Assembly: GCF_024666615.1 (NCBI RefSeq)
Contig: NZ_CP088297.1
Coordinates: forward strand, 1,364,001-1,428,000
Direction of reading: 5' to 3'
Source of the DNA: Aquabacterium sp. J223
Lineage (GTDB): Bacteria; Pseudomonadota; Gammaproteobacteria; Burkholderiales; Burkholderiaceae_C
DNA: 64,000 nucleotides
The position numbers and the translations under genes are program-made. The notes under the pieces are model-generated. The model was not told the DNA's origin, made no database searches, and saw nothing but the letters and a program-made list of their open reading frames with translations. Shown here one piece after another: positions 37,964-46,432 of this stretch (position 1 is its first letter; each line of letters opens with the position of its first letter).

Positions 37964-38599
37964 TCAGCCGTGGCGGCGGTAGGTGCTGTCGCCGTGCGGC
38001 GTGGCCTGGAACTCGGGCAGCGATTCCGCGGCAGCGGAGAGCGCGACCAGGTGAGGGAACCGCTCGGCGGGCACCGCCTCGGGCGTCATCCGCTGCGTGA
38101 AGTGCCAGGCCACGGCGACGGTGACGCCCGCCTGGTCGATGCGCGCGCTGTCGACCACCAACGGCCGCGCCGCCAGCCGGCGCTCCAGCTCGTCATAGGC
38201 CGCCAGTGCCTGGCCGATGACCCGGTCCAGCCACGGCCGATGGAGCTTCTCGGCCGGCCGAACGCCATGTTCGTAGACGACCTGCACGCACTTCTCCGTC
38301 GCCGCAAGCGCCAGGCCGATCAGCTGCAACGAGCGCTGGAGCTCGTCCAGCCCCTGCGGCATGAGCGTCCGCGGCCGCGCCAGCGCCTCGGCGTAGTCGA
38401 GGATGAGTGTGGAGTCCATCAGCACCTCGCCGTCGTCGCACACCAGCGTGGGCGCCTTGACGACCGGGTTGATCCGGCTGAACTCGTCGAAGGTCCGGAA
38501 GACGGAGAGCGAGTGGTGCTCGAAGTCCACGCCGAGCAGCTGAAGGGAGATGGCGACGCGCCGGACGTAGGGGGAGTCGAGCATGCCGATGAGTTTCAT
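37964..38599 (-). CDS. glutathione S-transferase
   Basis: A 211-aa GST. The thioredoxin-like N-domain has [28 protein letters not shown] and the conserved cis-Pro region [28 protein letters not shown], in which the DS pair binds the gamma-glutamyl group. The helical C-domain is complete. AGAGGAG lies 8 bp before the ATG, and the integron-type half-site GTTAGCC sits 17 bp upstream, the position expected of a cassette junction. Confidence 0.9.
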   Translation of the reverse strand: MKLIGMLDSPYVRRVAISLQLLGVDFEHHSLSVFRTFDEFSRINPVVKAPTLVCDDGEVLMDSTLILDYAEALARPRTLMPQGLDELQRSLQLIGLALAATEKCVQVVYEHGVRPAEKLHRPWLDRVIGQALAAYDELERRLAARPLVVDSARIDQAGVTVAVAWHFTQRMTPEAVPAERFPHLVALSAAAESLPEFQATPHGDSTYRRHG

Positions 38600-38615
38600 G
38601 GGGTTCTCCTCTAGC

Positions 38616-38688
38616 GGCTAACGCTTGAAGTCATTGGACGTTTGATTTTTCTGCTGTGCGCTCTATGCCACCGATCGTGCGGTCTAAC
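38616..38688 (-). other. two integron-type R' half-sites flanking a 60-bp spacer
   Basis: On the minus strand GCGTTAGAC (core at 38682-38688) and GCGTTAGCC (core at 38616-38622) match the GTTRRRY simple site where integron integrase cuts. The first would close the attC-like element after the small two-gene unit; the second directly precedes the GST gene's ribosome binding site. The 60 bp between them has no gene. Confidence 0.45.
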
Positions 38689-38800
38689 GCAAAGGTGACC
38701 GGCACGTTGCGGCAAGGGGCGGCGCCGTGCAGGATTTCAAATGGCACTGTGCGGCTCCTTGCCGTGACGTGTCCGAGTCGACCGACCTGTTCAAGGCGCG
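38682..38800 (-). other. long attC-like palindrome downstream of the two-gene unit
   Basis: Arms at 38703-38717 and 38757-38771 (CACGTTGCGGCAAGG against CCTTGCCGTGACGTG) pair at 13 of 15 positions, with a second inner pairing near GCCGTGCAG/CTGTGCGGC. It starts just after the stop codon at 38803 and ends, minus strand, in the R' site GTTAGAC. The opposite R'' site is poorly conserved. Length about 120 bp, within the attC range. It could also act as a terminator-like hairpin, though no T run follows. Confidence 0.5.
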
Positions 38801-38802
38801 CA

Positions 38803-39102
38803 TCACTTGGGCAATCGCGGATTCTTCGGGTTCTGAAGCATGTGCCAAACGTTCTTGGGCAGCCAGCCTTGTCTGTCGTCTGGGACCTCTGTCACGAAGA
38901 AGCGTTGCCCGTCGTCCGTCCCAAAACGTGCCTTGATCTTGTCCGAAAGGTACCCTGCACTCACCGTCGCAGTGCAGAACACTGCACTGGGGAGACACGC
39001 GTACCAATATGTCACCTCCGGCAGCGTATCCAGGAACCCGGTGACTTCGTCTCGCGTTCCGAGCTTGTCGTTGAATACGATGATGTAAGGCCACGTGCTC
39101 AT
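38803..39102 (-). CDS. small SinR/Cas2-like protein of unknown function
   Basis: A 99-aa protein (MSTWPYIIVFNDKLGTRDEV...) predicted as alternating strands and helices. Residues 28-90 (EVTYWYACLPSAVFCTATVSAGYLSDKIKARF, then DDGQRFFVTEV and GWLPKNVWHML) recall the small ferredoxin-fold proteins labelled SinR family, distantly Cas2/VapD-like; the GWLPKxxW ending is the strongest resemblance. This is from memory and weak. It overlaps the upstream membrane-protein gene by 4 bp (ATGA), so the two are translationally coupled. The pair is A+T-richer than the chromosome and bounded by attC-type sites. Confidence 0.6.
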   Translation of the reverse strand: MSTWPYIIVFNDKLGTRDEVTGFLDTLPEVTYWYACLPSAVFCTATVSAGYLSDKIKARFGTDDGQRFFVTEVPDDRQGWLPKNVWHMLQNPKNPRLPK

Positions 39103-39491
39103 TCCGCGGCGCTCCCGTGTGTCAGCTTCGGCAGAGGCTTGTAGTCGTAGTTCGCAATTGCTTCAACTGAGGACTCAGCGATTGGGATGGCACCGCCCTT
39201 TTCTTCGATGAGATTCAGCGCGATCTTCTTAAGTTCGTACTCCTCTGACCGCAATTTGTCGGGGCTCACCACCATGAAGTACAGATACGCGATGGAAAAA
39301 ATCAGCATCGGAATGAACATGAGAGCGAGGCACGCCATCTGTACTGCACCGGCTGAGAAGATCGCGCCAGCGAGCCCAAAGGGGAAGGCTAACGCGCATA
39401 ACCATAGGCACGGATTCAGCGCGCTGCTTACCTTCAGCCGAGCGAGTGCATGCTCCGCGAAGTGGGTAAGACGCTCAAAGATTGCGTTCAT
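39099..39491 (-). CDS. two-helix membrane protein, first gene of an integron-cassette-like unit
   Basis: A 130-aa protein of unknown family. Two hydrophobic helices lie at about residues 25-48 (LNPCLWLCALAFPFGLAGAIF) and 53-74 (CLALMFIPMLIFSIAYLYFMVV), followed by a 55-residue charged cytoplasmic-type tail (SPDKLRSEEYELKKIALNLIEEKG onward). The ATG at 39491 has GAGGA upstream and lies 21 bp from the attC R' site at 39512, as cassette genes usually do. Coupled by ATGA to the small downstream gene. Confidence 0.65.
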   Translation of the reverse strand: MNAIFERLTHFAEHALARLKVSSALNPCLWLCALAFPFGLAGAIFSAGAVQMACLALMFIPMLIFSIAYLYFMVVSPDKLRSEEYELKKIALNLIEEKGGAIPIAESSVEAIANYDYKPLPKLTHGSAAE

Positions 39492-39511
39492 TCGTTGATC
39501 GTCCTCTAAGC

Positions 39512-39568
39512 GTCTAACGTGCACTTCAGCGGCTGCCGAAGGCAGTCCGCTGGAAGACGGGGTTAGCC
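39512..39568 (-). other. integron attC recombination site
   Basis: A 57-bp site. On the minus strand it begins with R'' GGCTAAC and ends with R' GTTAGAC. Between them CTTCCAGCGGACTGCC and GGCAGCCGCTGAAG pair around a TTC loop with two unpaired bases on one side, the extrahelical-base layout that integron integrase recognises in the folded strand. The first gene of the downstream unit starts 21 bp past R'. No intI gene is in the window. Confidence 0.75.
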
Positions 39569-39705
39569 GAGCCGACACCACCCCTGGCTGGTGCCCGGGA
39601 GCGCCCGACCCGTGGACCGTTGAGCGCACCGCGAGCGGCGGACCAAACGCCAGCGAGGGCGCCAACGTGTGCAGCCGACGCCACACGCGGCGATGGCCAG
39701 CGGCG

Positions 39706-39824
39706 TGGACTTAAGCCGCGCTGCAGCGAACAGCCGCTGCCCTGCGGCACGATGCGCAGTCCGCGAGCGGTGTTATGGGCAGCGAGCATTGGCATGTAAT
39801 GAAGTGACGCGGCTTACGTTAGAT
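39706..39824 (-). other. decayed attC-like element
   Basis: Minus strand: R''-like ATCTAAC at 39818-39824, then TAAGCCGCG (39808-39816) pairing perfectly with CGCGGCTTA (39712-39720). An internal CGCTGCCC/GGGCAGCG pairing is also present. The expected closing R' site is not conserved (CGCTGG in place of GTTRRRY). Total about 119 bp. Confidence 0.45.
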
Positions 39825-39989
39825 GGACCGATCACAATAGGCCGAACCCTTCGGCCTAAGGCTCAGTATCGAGTCGTACCGCCACCCTTGGCATCCCTCG
39901 GACGGCCGATCGTTTCGGGTCTTCCTCTCCCGTCAATACACGGACTAAAAAGTCCGGCATCGCGGCCACCGCCCCCAGCCGCGTATGCG

Positions 39990-40847
39990 CTACCCCTCCA
40001 CCCCCTCCACACAAGGCCAGATCTTCCTAGTCGTCACCGCCCCGAAGATCGTCGCGAAGGCCACGTCCTTCGCATCACGGCCGACGGCGATGCGGACGAG
40101 GTCTTCGACGGGGCTCATGCGGGTGGGGTCGAAGAGTTGCCAGCCGCCGTCGAGGTAGGCCTCGAACACGGCGTGGAAGTCGGGCGGGGGTTTGTCGAAG
40201 CGGGCGTAGCCCACGGCCAGGCGGGCGGGGATGTTGAGGGCGCGGCAGAAGGTGACGCCCAGGTGCGCGAAGTCGCGGCAGACGCCGGCGCGCTGCACGA
40301 ACACGTCGCGCGCGGTGCTGGTGGCGTCGGTGCTGCCGATGCGGTAGTCCACGTGCTCGTGAATCCAGTCGCTGATGGCCTTGACCCGCCGCCAGCCGGG
40401 CGCGTGCTGGCCGAAGATGCGCTGCGCCGCCGAGCCCATGAGGTCGGACTCGCAGTAGCGGGTGGGCATGAGGTAGCGCAGCACCTCGTCGGGCAGTTCG
40501 TCGATGGACAGTTCGCGCGCGCGCTGGCGCGCCTGCACCGGCCGCACCACCTCCACCCGCGCCTTGTAGCGCAGCGACAGGGGGCCGGGCTCCGCGCGCA
40601 GCCGCAGGAAGCGGTTGCCGACGCGCCGGTCCTCGAAGACATGGTGCGGCACCGTCGGCGTGATGCGCAGCGACTCGCTCACCACGCTCTGGTCCATGCC
40701 GTCCAGCGCGTGCAGCTGGAAGAGGAAGTGGGCCGGCTCGTCGATGGTGTAAGCCAGGCGGCAGTCGACCTCGAAGCTGCGGGTGACCCGCGCCGACGGG
40801 GTGGCCTGCTCGGGCGACGGGGGCGACTCGGACGACGTGGGGCGCAT
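39990..40847 (-). CDS. transglutaminase-like protein
   Basis: A 285-aa protein. The N-terminal half (SFEVDCRLAYTIDEPAHFLFQLHALDG, RLRAEPGPLSLRYKARVEV) is the beta domain found before bacterial transglutaminase cores. The core has the triad: Cys in RAGVCRDFAHLGVTFCRALNIPAR, His in DFHAVFEAYL and Asp in GWQLFDPTRMSP. Such proteins are usually cysteine peptidases or amidases. Full length. The ATG at 40847 was preferred to a GTG at 40856. The gene is bounded upstream by the Bug receptor and downstream by the attC region. Confidence 0.9.
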   Translation of the reverse strand: MRPTSSESPPSPEQATPSARVTRSFEVDCRLAYTIDEPAHFLFQLHALDGMDQSVVSESLRITPTVPHHVFEDRRVGNRFLRLRAEPGPLSLRYKARVEVVRPVQARQRARELSIDELPDEVLRYLMPTRYCESDLMGSAAQRIFGQHAPGWRRVKAISDWIHEHVDYRIGSTDATSTARDVFVQRAGVCRDFAHLGVTFCRALNIPARLAVGYARFDKPPPDFHAVFEAYLDGGWQLFDPTRMSPVEDLVRIAVGRDAKDVAFATIFGAVTTRKIWPCVEGVEG

Positions 40848-40966
40848 GGCGGGCACAGCTCAAAGCGGCAGGTCTTGCAAGACCGGGGCCCGGGACGGGC
40901 CCGGGGTTGCTTGAGTGTGCACCCGCCTGCACGGCGGGGGGTGTCAGTCGGCGCGGAAGTCGGATG

Positions 40967-41938
40967 TCAGTCGGCGCGGATGTTCTTCGCGCGGATGACG
41001 TCGCCCCAGTAGGCCGTGTCGCGCTGCACCAGCGCGGCCAGCGCGTCGGGCCCCAGGTAGCGCAGCTCGATGCCCGCCTTCTCGGCGGCGCCGCGGGCCT
41101 CGGGCGTGGCCAGTGCCTGCCGGACCTTCTCGGTCAGCGCCTGCACCGCCGCGGGCGGCGTGCCGGCCGGCGCGAAGAGGCCGACCCAGGCCTCCAGCTC
41201 GAAGCCGGGCAGGCCGGCCTCGGCGGTGGTCGGCACGTTGGGCAGGCCGGGGTGTCGGCTCTTGCCGGTGACGGCGAAGGCCTTGAGCTTGCCCGCCTGC
41301 ACGTGCTGCATCACGCTGGGCGGCGTGGTCATGAACACCTGCACCTGGCCGGCCAGCACGTCCTGCATGGCCGGCCCCGAGCCCTTGTAGGGCACGTGCG
41401 TCATGGTCATGGCGGTGGTCTGCTCCAGCAGCGCGGTGCCCACGTGCGACAGCGAGCCGTTGCCCTGCGAGGCGAAGTTCACCTTGCCGGGGTTGGCCTT
41501 CACGTAGTCGATGAACTCGCGCAGCGTGTTCGCCGGCACCGACGGGTGGGCCGTGATGACGTTGGTGGCGGCGGTCAGCAGCGCCACCGGCACGAAGTCC
41601 TTCTGTGCCCACGGCAGCTTGGAGAACATCGCCGGGTTGCCGACGTGGTAGGCCGAGTAGGAGATGAGCAGCGTGTGGCCGTCCTTGGGCGCCATCGCGA
41701 CCTGCTGGTAGGCGATGTTGCCGCTGGCCCCGCCCTTGTTCTCGATCACCACCGGCTGGCCGATGACCCGCGACAGCGCGTCGCCGGTCAGCCGGGCCGA
41801 GGTGTCGACCACGCCGCCCGGCGGGTTGGGCACGACGAAGGTGAGGGCGCGCGTGGGGTAGGACTGCGCGACGGCGGCGCCGCCGGCCAGTGCCAGGCAC
41901 CAGGCAACGGCGAGAAGCGTCCTGCGGGGCTGGACCAT
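40967..41938 (-). CDS. Bug-family periplasmic substrate-binding protein
   Basis: A 323-aa TctC-like receptor with a signal peptide (RRTLLAVAWCLALAGGAAVAQ, cleaved near residue 25). YPTRALTFVVPNPPGGVVDTSARL, VVIENKGGASGNIAYQQVAMAPKDGHTLL and GLFAPAGTPPAAVQALTEKV are canonical. It lies 88 bp downstream of a GntR gene, at the end of the nitrogen-compound array. No membrane partner is nearby; the ligand is unknown. Confidence 0.93.
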   Translation of the reverse strand: MVQPRRTLLAVAWCLALAGGAAVAQSYPTRALTFVVPNPPGGVVDTSARLTGDALSRVIGQPVVIENKGGASGNIAYQQVAMAPKDGHTLLISYSAYHVGNPAMFSKLPWAQKDFVPVALLTAATNVITAHPSVPANTLREFIDYVKANPGKVNFASQGNGSLSHVGTALLEQTTAMTMTHVPYKGSGPAMQDVLAGQVQVFMTTPPSVMQHVQAGKLKAFAVTGKSRHPGLPNVPTTAEAGLPGFELEAWVGLFAPAGTPPAAVQALTEKVRQALATPEARGAAEKAGIELRYLGPDALAALVQRDTAYWGDVIRAKNIRAD

Positions 41939-42026
41939 GGTGTCTCCTGTGTTCTCGGCGGCCGATCGGAACGTCGGCTGCGGCGATTGTGCACAGGCCT
42001 TCAGTGCCCTGAAAAGGTGCTTCCCT

Positions 42027-42782
42027 TCAGCCGCGCCCCCGTGCGCGCGCCTCGTGCAGGGTCGCAAGGGTGATCTTGCGCACCTCGGACTTGCTCTGCT
42101 CGACGTGGGTCTTCAGCAGCAGCACCGCCTGGTCGGCCTTGCGCTGGATGACGGCGCGCAGGATCTTGCCGTGCTCGGCGTAGGTGGCGTCGATGCGGTC
42201 GACGCGGGTGAAGTCGAGCCGACGCACGACGCGGATCTTGTCGGTGACCTCGCGGTGCACGCGGGCGATCTCCTCGTTGCCGGCGGCGGTCACCAGGCAG
42301 GCGTGGAAGCGCTCGTCCAGCGCGCCCACCGCGTCGGCCTCGGTCAGCCGCTCGGCCACGGGCACCAGCCAGGCGGCCTTCAACTCGGCCAGCGCGGCGG
42401 GTTCGTCCTCGCGGCGGCCGCACAGCTTGACCACGCTGGCCGTCTCCAGCACCACGCGCAGGTCGTACAGCTGGTCCAGGCGGTTGAAGTCCAGCGGCCG
42501 AACGTACCAGCCGGACTTGCTCTCCACCTCCAGCAGGCCCTCGTTGCGCAGCCGGAACAGCGCCTCGCGCACCGGCGTGCGGCTGACGCCCAGGCGCTGG
42601 CCGACCTCCGCCTCGCTGAAGCGGTCGCCGGGGATGAGGCGGAAGTCGTGCAGCTCGCGCTTCAGCGCCGCGTACACCTGCTCGGCCAGGCTGGCGCGGC
42701 TGCCGCCGGTGACCAGCGGCAGCACCGGCAACGGCGGGCCGCCGTCGAGGACGGAGGGGGCGGAGTTGGCGGACGACGTCAT
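42027..42782 (-). CDS. GntR-family (FCD-domain) regulator
   Basis: A 251-aa regulator. The winged HTH is at about residues 28-95 (LAEQVYAALKRELHDFRLIPGDRFSEAEVGQRLGVSRTPVREALFRLRNEGLLEV) and an FCD ligand domain follows (LDERFHACLVTAAGNEEIARVHREV, YAEHGKILRAVI). It sits 40 bp after the last ABC ATPase gene, at the far end of the atzF-to-dppF array. It is the best candidate to bind the GTATAC palindrome before atzF. Effector unknown. Confidence 0.9.
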   Translation of the reverse strand: MTSSANSAPSVLDGGPPLPVLPLVTGGSRASLAEQVYAALKRELHDFRLIPGDRFSEAEVGQRLGVSRTPVREALFRLRNEGLLEVESKSGWYVRPLDFNRLDQLYDLRVVLETASVVKLCGRREDEPAALAELKAAWLVPVAERLTEADAVGALDERFHACLVTAAGNEEIARVHREVTDKIRVVRRLDFTRVDRIDATYAEHGKILRAVIQRKADQAVLLLKTHVEQSKSEVRKITLATLHEARARGRG

Positions 42783-42822
42783 CGAGGCCGATGGTAGGCG
42801 GCGTGGGCCATCGAGCCGGCCG

Positions 42823-43864
42823 TCAGGCGGCCAGCGGCGCGCGCGCCGCGGCGAAATGGCACAGCGCCTCGTGGCCGCCGCCCACCGCCACCGCGGGCGG
42901 CGCCTGCCGGCTGCACAGCGCGTCGGCCTGCGGGCAGCGGCTGGCGAAGCGGCACACCTCCTTGGGCGGGTTGATCGGGCTGGAGATCTCGCCCTGCAGC
43001 ACGACGCGCTGCGCGCCGCTGCCCGGCACCGCCGACACCAGCGCCCGGGTGTAGGGATGGGCGGGCGCGCGGAACACCTGCTGCGACGGGCCGCACTCGA
43101 CCACCTTGCCCAGGTACATCACCGCCACCCGGTCGGTGAGCAGCCGCACCACGTTGAGGTCGTGGCTGACGAAGAGCACCGACAGGCCGAGCTCGCGGCG
43201 CAGCCGGTCGAGCAGCTGCAGCACCACCGCCTGCACCGACACGTCCAGCGCGGCGGTGGGCTCGTCCAGGATCAGCAGCCGCGGCTTGACGGCCAGCGCC
43301 CGCGCGATGCCCACCCGCGCCTTCTGCCCGCCCGACAGCTGGTGCGGAAACCGCGGCAGCAGCACCTGCGGCAGGCCGACGTGGTCGGCGATCTCCCGCG
43401 CCCGGGCCTCGGCCTCGGCGCGGCCCATGCCGGCCAGCAGCCGGCAGGGTTCGGCGATGGTGTCCAGCGCGGTGAAGCGCGGGTTCAGGCTGTCGGTGGG
43501 GTCCTGGAAGACCATCTGCACCTCGCGCCGCAGGGGCGACCGGGCGAAGCGCTTGGCCGGTTGCGCCGCCAGGTCCTCGCCGTCGAAGACGATGCGGCCC
43601 TCGCTGGGGTCGAGCAGGCGGGCCAGCAGCCGCACCAGGGTCGACTTGCCGCAGCCCGATTCGCCGACCAGGCCCAGGCTCTCGCCGGGCGCCAGGCTCA
43701 GGCTCACGTCGTCGACCGCGTGCAGCAGCCGGTCCTTGCCCACCGGGAACCGCTTGCTCAGCCGGTCGACGACCAGCAGCGGCTCGGTGGGGGGTGGCCG
43801 CCCGGGCGGGGCCGGGGGCCTGCAGGTCCGACAGGTCGGGCATCGTGGGCAGCGCGTCAGCCAT
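42823..43864 (-). pseudogene. oligopeptide-type ABC transporter ATP-binding protein (DppF/OppF), frameshifted near start
   Basis: An ATPase of about 346 aa. The start is the ATG at 43864 ([19 protein letters not shown]), overlapping the previous stop as ATGGCTGA. A G6 run on the plus strand at 43789-43794 shifts the frame; five restore AATPTEPLLVVDRLSKRFPVG. From there all is intact: Walker A GESGCGKST, Q-loop FQDPTDSLNP, signature LSGGQKARVG, Walker B LLILDEPTAALD, H-loop VSHD, and the C-terminal oligopeptide-ABC Cys cluster (CRFASRCPQADALC). An in-frame start after the shift is not available. Confidence 0.82.
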
Positions 43865-44951
43865 GGGCCACTCCGGCAGGGGGTTGCAGCGGCAGCACCG
43901 GCGCCGCCGGCCCGGGCGGCGGCAGCGGGTGCCAGCAGGCCACGCGGTGGCCGGCGGCGGCGTCGGCGTCGCCGCCGACCGACGCCAGCGGCGGGCGCTC
44001 GCGGTGGCAGCGTTCGTCGGCGCGCTCGCAGCGCTCGGCGAAACGGCAGGCGGGCAGCTGGGCGCGGCGCAGGTCGGGCAGGTTGCCGGGCACCGGCTGC
44101 AAGGTCTGCAGCGCCGCGTCGGCCGTCGGCGTGGACGACATCAGCCGCGCGGTGTAGGGGTGCCGCGGCGCGCTGAACAGCGCCGCGGTGGGCGCGCTTT
44201 CCACCACCTGGCCGGCGTGCATCACGGTGATGCGGTCGCAGTGGTCGGCGGCCAGGCCCAGGTCGTGGGTGATGAGCAGCGTGGCCATCTGCCGCTCGCG
44301 CGCCAGCGCGGTGACGAGGTCCAGCACGCCGGCCTGGGTGGTGACGTCCAGCCCGGTGGTGGGCTCGTCGGCGATCAGCAGCTGCGGCCGGCAGGCCAGG
44401 GCCAGCGCGATCATCACCCGCTGGCACATGCCGCCCGACATCTCGAAGGGGTAGACGCCGTGCCGTGCCTCGGGGTCCGCGATGGCCACCTCGCGCAGCG
44501 CCTGCACCGCGCGCTGGCGCAGGTCCTCGGGCCGCACGGCGGCATGGCGGCGCAGCACGTCCTCGATCTGCAGGCCGACGGTGCGGATGGGGTTGAGGGC
44601 GGTGCGCGGGCTCTGGAAGATCATGCCGATCTCGCGGCCGCGCAGGTCGGCCAGCTCGCGTTCGCCGGCGCCGATCAGGTCCATGCCGCCGAACACCGCG
44701 GTGCCGCCGGTGATGCGCGCGGCGCGGTCGCTGATGCCCAGCAGCGCGTAGCTCAGCACCGACTTGCCGGAGCCGCTTTCCCCCACCAGGCCGACGATTT
44801 CGCCCTTGCGCAGGGTGAGGCTCACATGGTCGAGCGCCTTGACCGTGCCGTCGCGCGTGCGGAAGTCGAGCGACAGGTCGTCGACGGCCAGCAGCGGGGG
44901 CTGGGTCGTTGTGTTCGACGGCTCGGTGGGGGTGAGCGTGGCGACGGTCAT
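43857..44951 (-). CDS. oligopeptide-type ABC transporter ATP-binding protein (DppD/OppD)
   Basis: A 364-aa ATPase: Walker [11 protein letters not shown]-loop [10 protein letters not shown], signature MSGGMCQRV (G-G form usual in DppD), Walker [13 protein letters not shown] and H-loop ITHD. The C-terminal domain has the Cys pattern [14 protein letters not shown] that binds a 4Fe-4S cluster in some homologues. It pairs with the downstream DppF-type gene (8-bp overlap) and the DppB/C permeases, from which an inverted-repeat element separates it. Confidence 0.94.
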   Translation of the reverse strand: MTVATLTPTEPSNTTTQPPLLAVDDLSLDFRTRDGTVKALDHVSLTLRKGEIVGLVGESGSGKSVLSYALLGISDRAARITGGTAVFGGMDLIGAGERELADLRGREIGMIFQSPRTALNPIRTVGLQIEDVLRRHAAVRPEDLRQRAVQALREVAIADPEARHGVYPFEMSGGMCQRVMIALALACRPQLLIADEPTTGLDVTTQAGVLDLVTALARERQMATLLITHDLGLAADHCDRITVMHAGQVVESAPTAALFSAPRHPYTARLMSSTPTADAALQTLQPVPGNLPDLRRAQLPACRFAERCERADERCHRERPPLASVGGDADAAAGHRVACWHPLPPPGPAAPVLPLQPPAGVAHG

Positions 44952-45540
44952 GTCGTGAGCCTTCCGTTCGTGCCGACGGTGGTGCGGCCAAGGCGCGGGC
45001 GGAAAGCCGTCGCCGCGCGATCGCTGGCCCTCGCTGCGCGAGGGTGCCCTGCGCTGCTCGGTCTTGCGGCCCCGTCGCGGAACTCGCTGCGCTGGCTGCG
45101 CCAGCTTCGCTCAGACAGTCGCGCCGAGTCAGAGGTGGAACCGCGCTGCGCGCTGGGCCGCAAGCCCTGCGCTGCTCGGCTGCGCTCAACGCGCGTCGCC
45201 GGCTTCCCGCCCGCGCCTTCGCGGCAACGCTCGTGGTGTTTGATCGTCGGCACGACACCTTTGGTGCCCATCGCGGCAGGCGGCACCCGGTGGAGGCGAC
45301 TTGCGGGGCGGCGAGCAGCGCAGGTTGGCCGTCGGCGCGCGCAGCGCGCTTCAAGGGCCAACTCGCCGCGGCTGTCTGAGCGCAGCCCGCGCAGCGGGCG
45401 GAGCGAGTTTCGCGGCGCGACGGCCAACCGAGCAGCACAGCGAAGTCGGCGCGAAGCGGCGACCGTCCCCGCCGGAGCCGCCGCCGGGTGCCGCCTGCCG
45501 CGACGCTCGGTCCCAGCACGACATGAGCGTGGCAGCATCC
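44952..45540. other. gene-free gap inside the peptide-type ABC operon
   Basis: 589 bp between the dppC- and dppD-type genes contain no plausible gene: every open frame is Arg/Ala/Ser-rich and reads through an inverted repeat in either orientation. The content is the long inverted repeat described separately. Confidence 0.65.
45045..45446. repeat. about 400-bp imperfect inverted-repeat element
   Basis: Outer arms near 45045-45125 and 45365-45446 are reverse complements at roughly 80 percent; for example AACTCGCT...GCTCAGACAG in the left arm against CTGTCTGAGC...AGCGAGTTT in the right. The similarity continues inward (CGCGCTGCGCGC, CTGCGCTGCTCG on both sides), so most of the element could fold into one hairpin. 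It resembles non-coding palindromic repeats scattered through Burkholderiales genomes. Confidence 0.65.
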
Positions 45541-46428
45541 TCATGTCCTCCGCCTCGGGTCGAGCAGGTCGCGCAGCGCGTCGCCCAGCAGGTTGAAGGT
45601 GAACACCGCCAGCATCAGCACCAGGCCGGGGAAGAGGGCCACCCACCATTCGCCGCTGACGATGTACTGCGCGCCCTCGGCGACGAGGATGCCCCACTCG
45701 GGCGTGGGCGGGCGCACGCCCAGGCCGATGAAGCTCAGGCCCGCGGCGTTGAGGATGGCCCAGCCCATGTTCAGGCTGACCTGCACCGCCGCCGGCGGCA
45801 GGATGTTGGGGAACACGTGCACCCACAGCAGCCGGGTCTCGCTGTTGCCGGCCAGGCGGGCGGCCTCGATGAAGCCGGCGTTGCGGCGCACGTTGGCCTC
45901 GGCCCGCGCCACCCGGATGTAGAAGGGCAGGTTGATGACCGCCGTGGCCAGCACGATGTTGCCCACCGTGTTGCCCATGGCCGCCACGATGCCCATGGCC
46001 AGCACGAACAGCGGGAAGGCCATGATGGTGTCGGCGAGCCGGCTGACCACCCGGTCCCAGGTGCCGCCGAAGAAGCCCGCCGCCAGGCCCAGCGACAGGC
46101 CGATGCCGCAGCTCAGCACCACCGCGCCCAGGGCCAGCAGCAGGTCCAGCCGGGTGGCCACCAGCACCCGCGAGAAGATGTCGCGGCCCAGCGCGTCGGT
46201 GCCGAACCAGTGCGCCGCCGACGGCGCCTGCAGCGCGGCGGCGGCGTCGCTGGCCAGCGGGTCGTAGGGTGCCAGCGTCGGCCCCAGCACGCCGGCCAGC
46301 ACGAACAGCAGCAGCAGGCCGGTGGCCAGCAGCGTCACCGGGTTCTCGCCCAGCACGTGGCGCACGTGGCGCCAGGCGGATGTCGGCGGCGGCACCTCGA
46401 CCGCGGTGGTGATCGGCACGGACGACAT
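45541..46428 (-). CDS. peptide/nickel-type ABC transporter permease (DppC)
   Basis: A 295-aa permease with six hydrophobic helices. The N-terminal OppC-type TM (NPVTLLATGLLLLFVLAGVLGP) precedes HWFGTDALGRDIFSRVLVATRLDLLLA, the DppC hallmark. The EAA-type coupling loop is EAARLAGNSETRLLWVHVFPNILPP near residue 190. It lies 4 bp after the DppB-type gene. Confidence 0.94.
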   Translation of the reverse strand: MSSVPITTAVEVPPPTSAWRHVRHVLGENPVTLLATGLLLLFVLAGVLGPTLAPYDPLASDAAAALQAPSAAHWFGTDALGRDIFSRVLVATRLDLLLALGAVVLSCGIGLSLGLAAGFFGGTWDRVVSRLADTIMAFPLFVLAMGIVAAMGNTVGNIVLATAVINLPFYIRVARAEANVRRNAGFIEAARLAGNSETRLLWVHVFPNILPPAAVQVSLNMGWAILNAAGLSFIGLGVRPPTPEWGILVAEGAQYIVSGEWWVALFPGLVLMLAVFTFNLLGDALRDLLDPRRRT

Positions 46429-46432
46429 GGCC

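Larger units (their letters stand above)
39492..39989. other. gene-free stretch with integron attC sites
   Basis: About 500 bp with no supportable gene; an open frame on the minus strand (39526-39795) runs straight through palindromic attC-like sequence and has no recognisable product. The content is one canonical attC, one decayed attC, a 9-bp hairpin TAGGCCGAA/TTCGGCCTA near 39838-39858, and a small CGGACT/AGTCCG hairpin near 39945-39960 downstream of the transglutaminase gene. Confidence 0.6.

Noticed and set aside
39526-39795. 89-codon minus-strand frame beginning MPMLAAHN
   Set aside because: It reads through the canonical and decayed attC palindromes and has no protein-like features or family resemblance.
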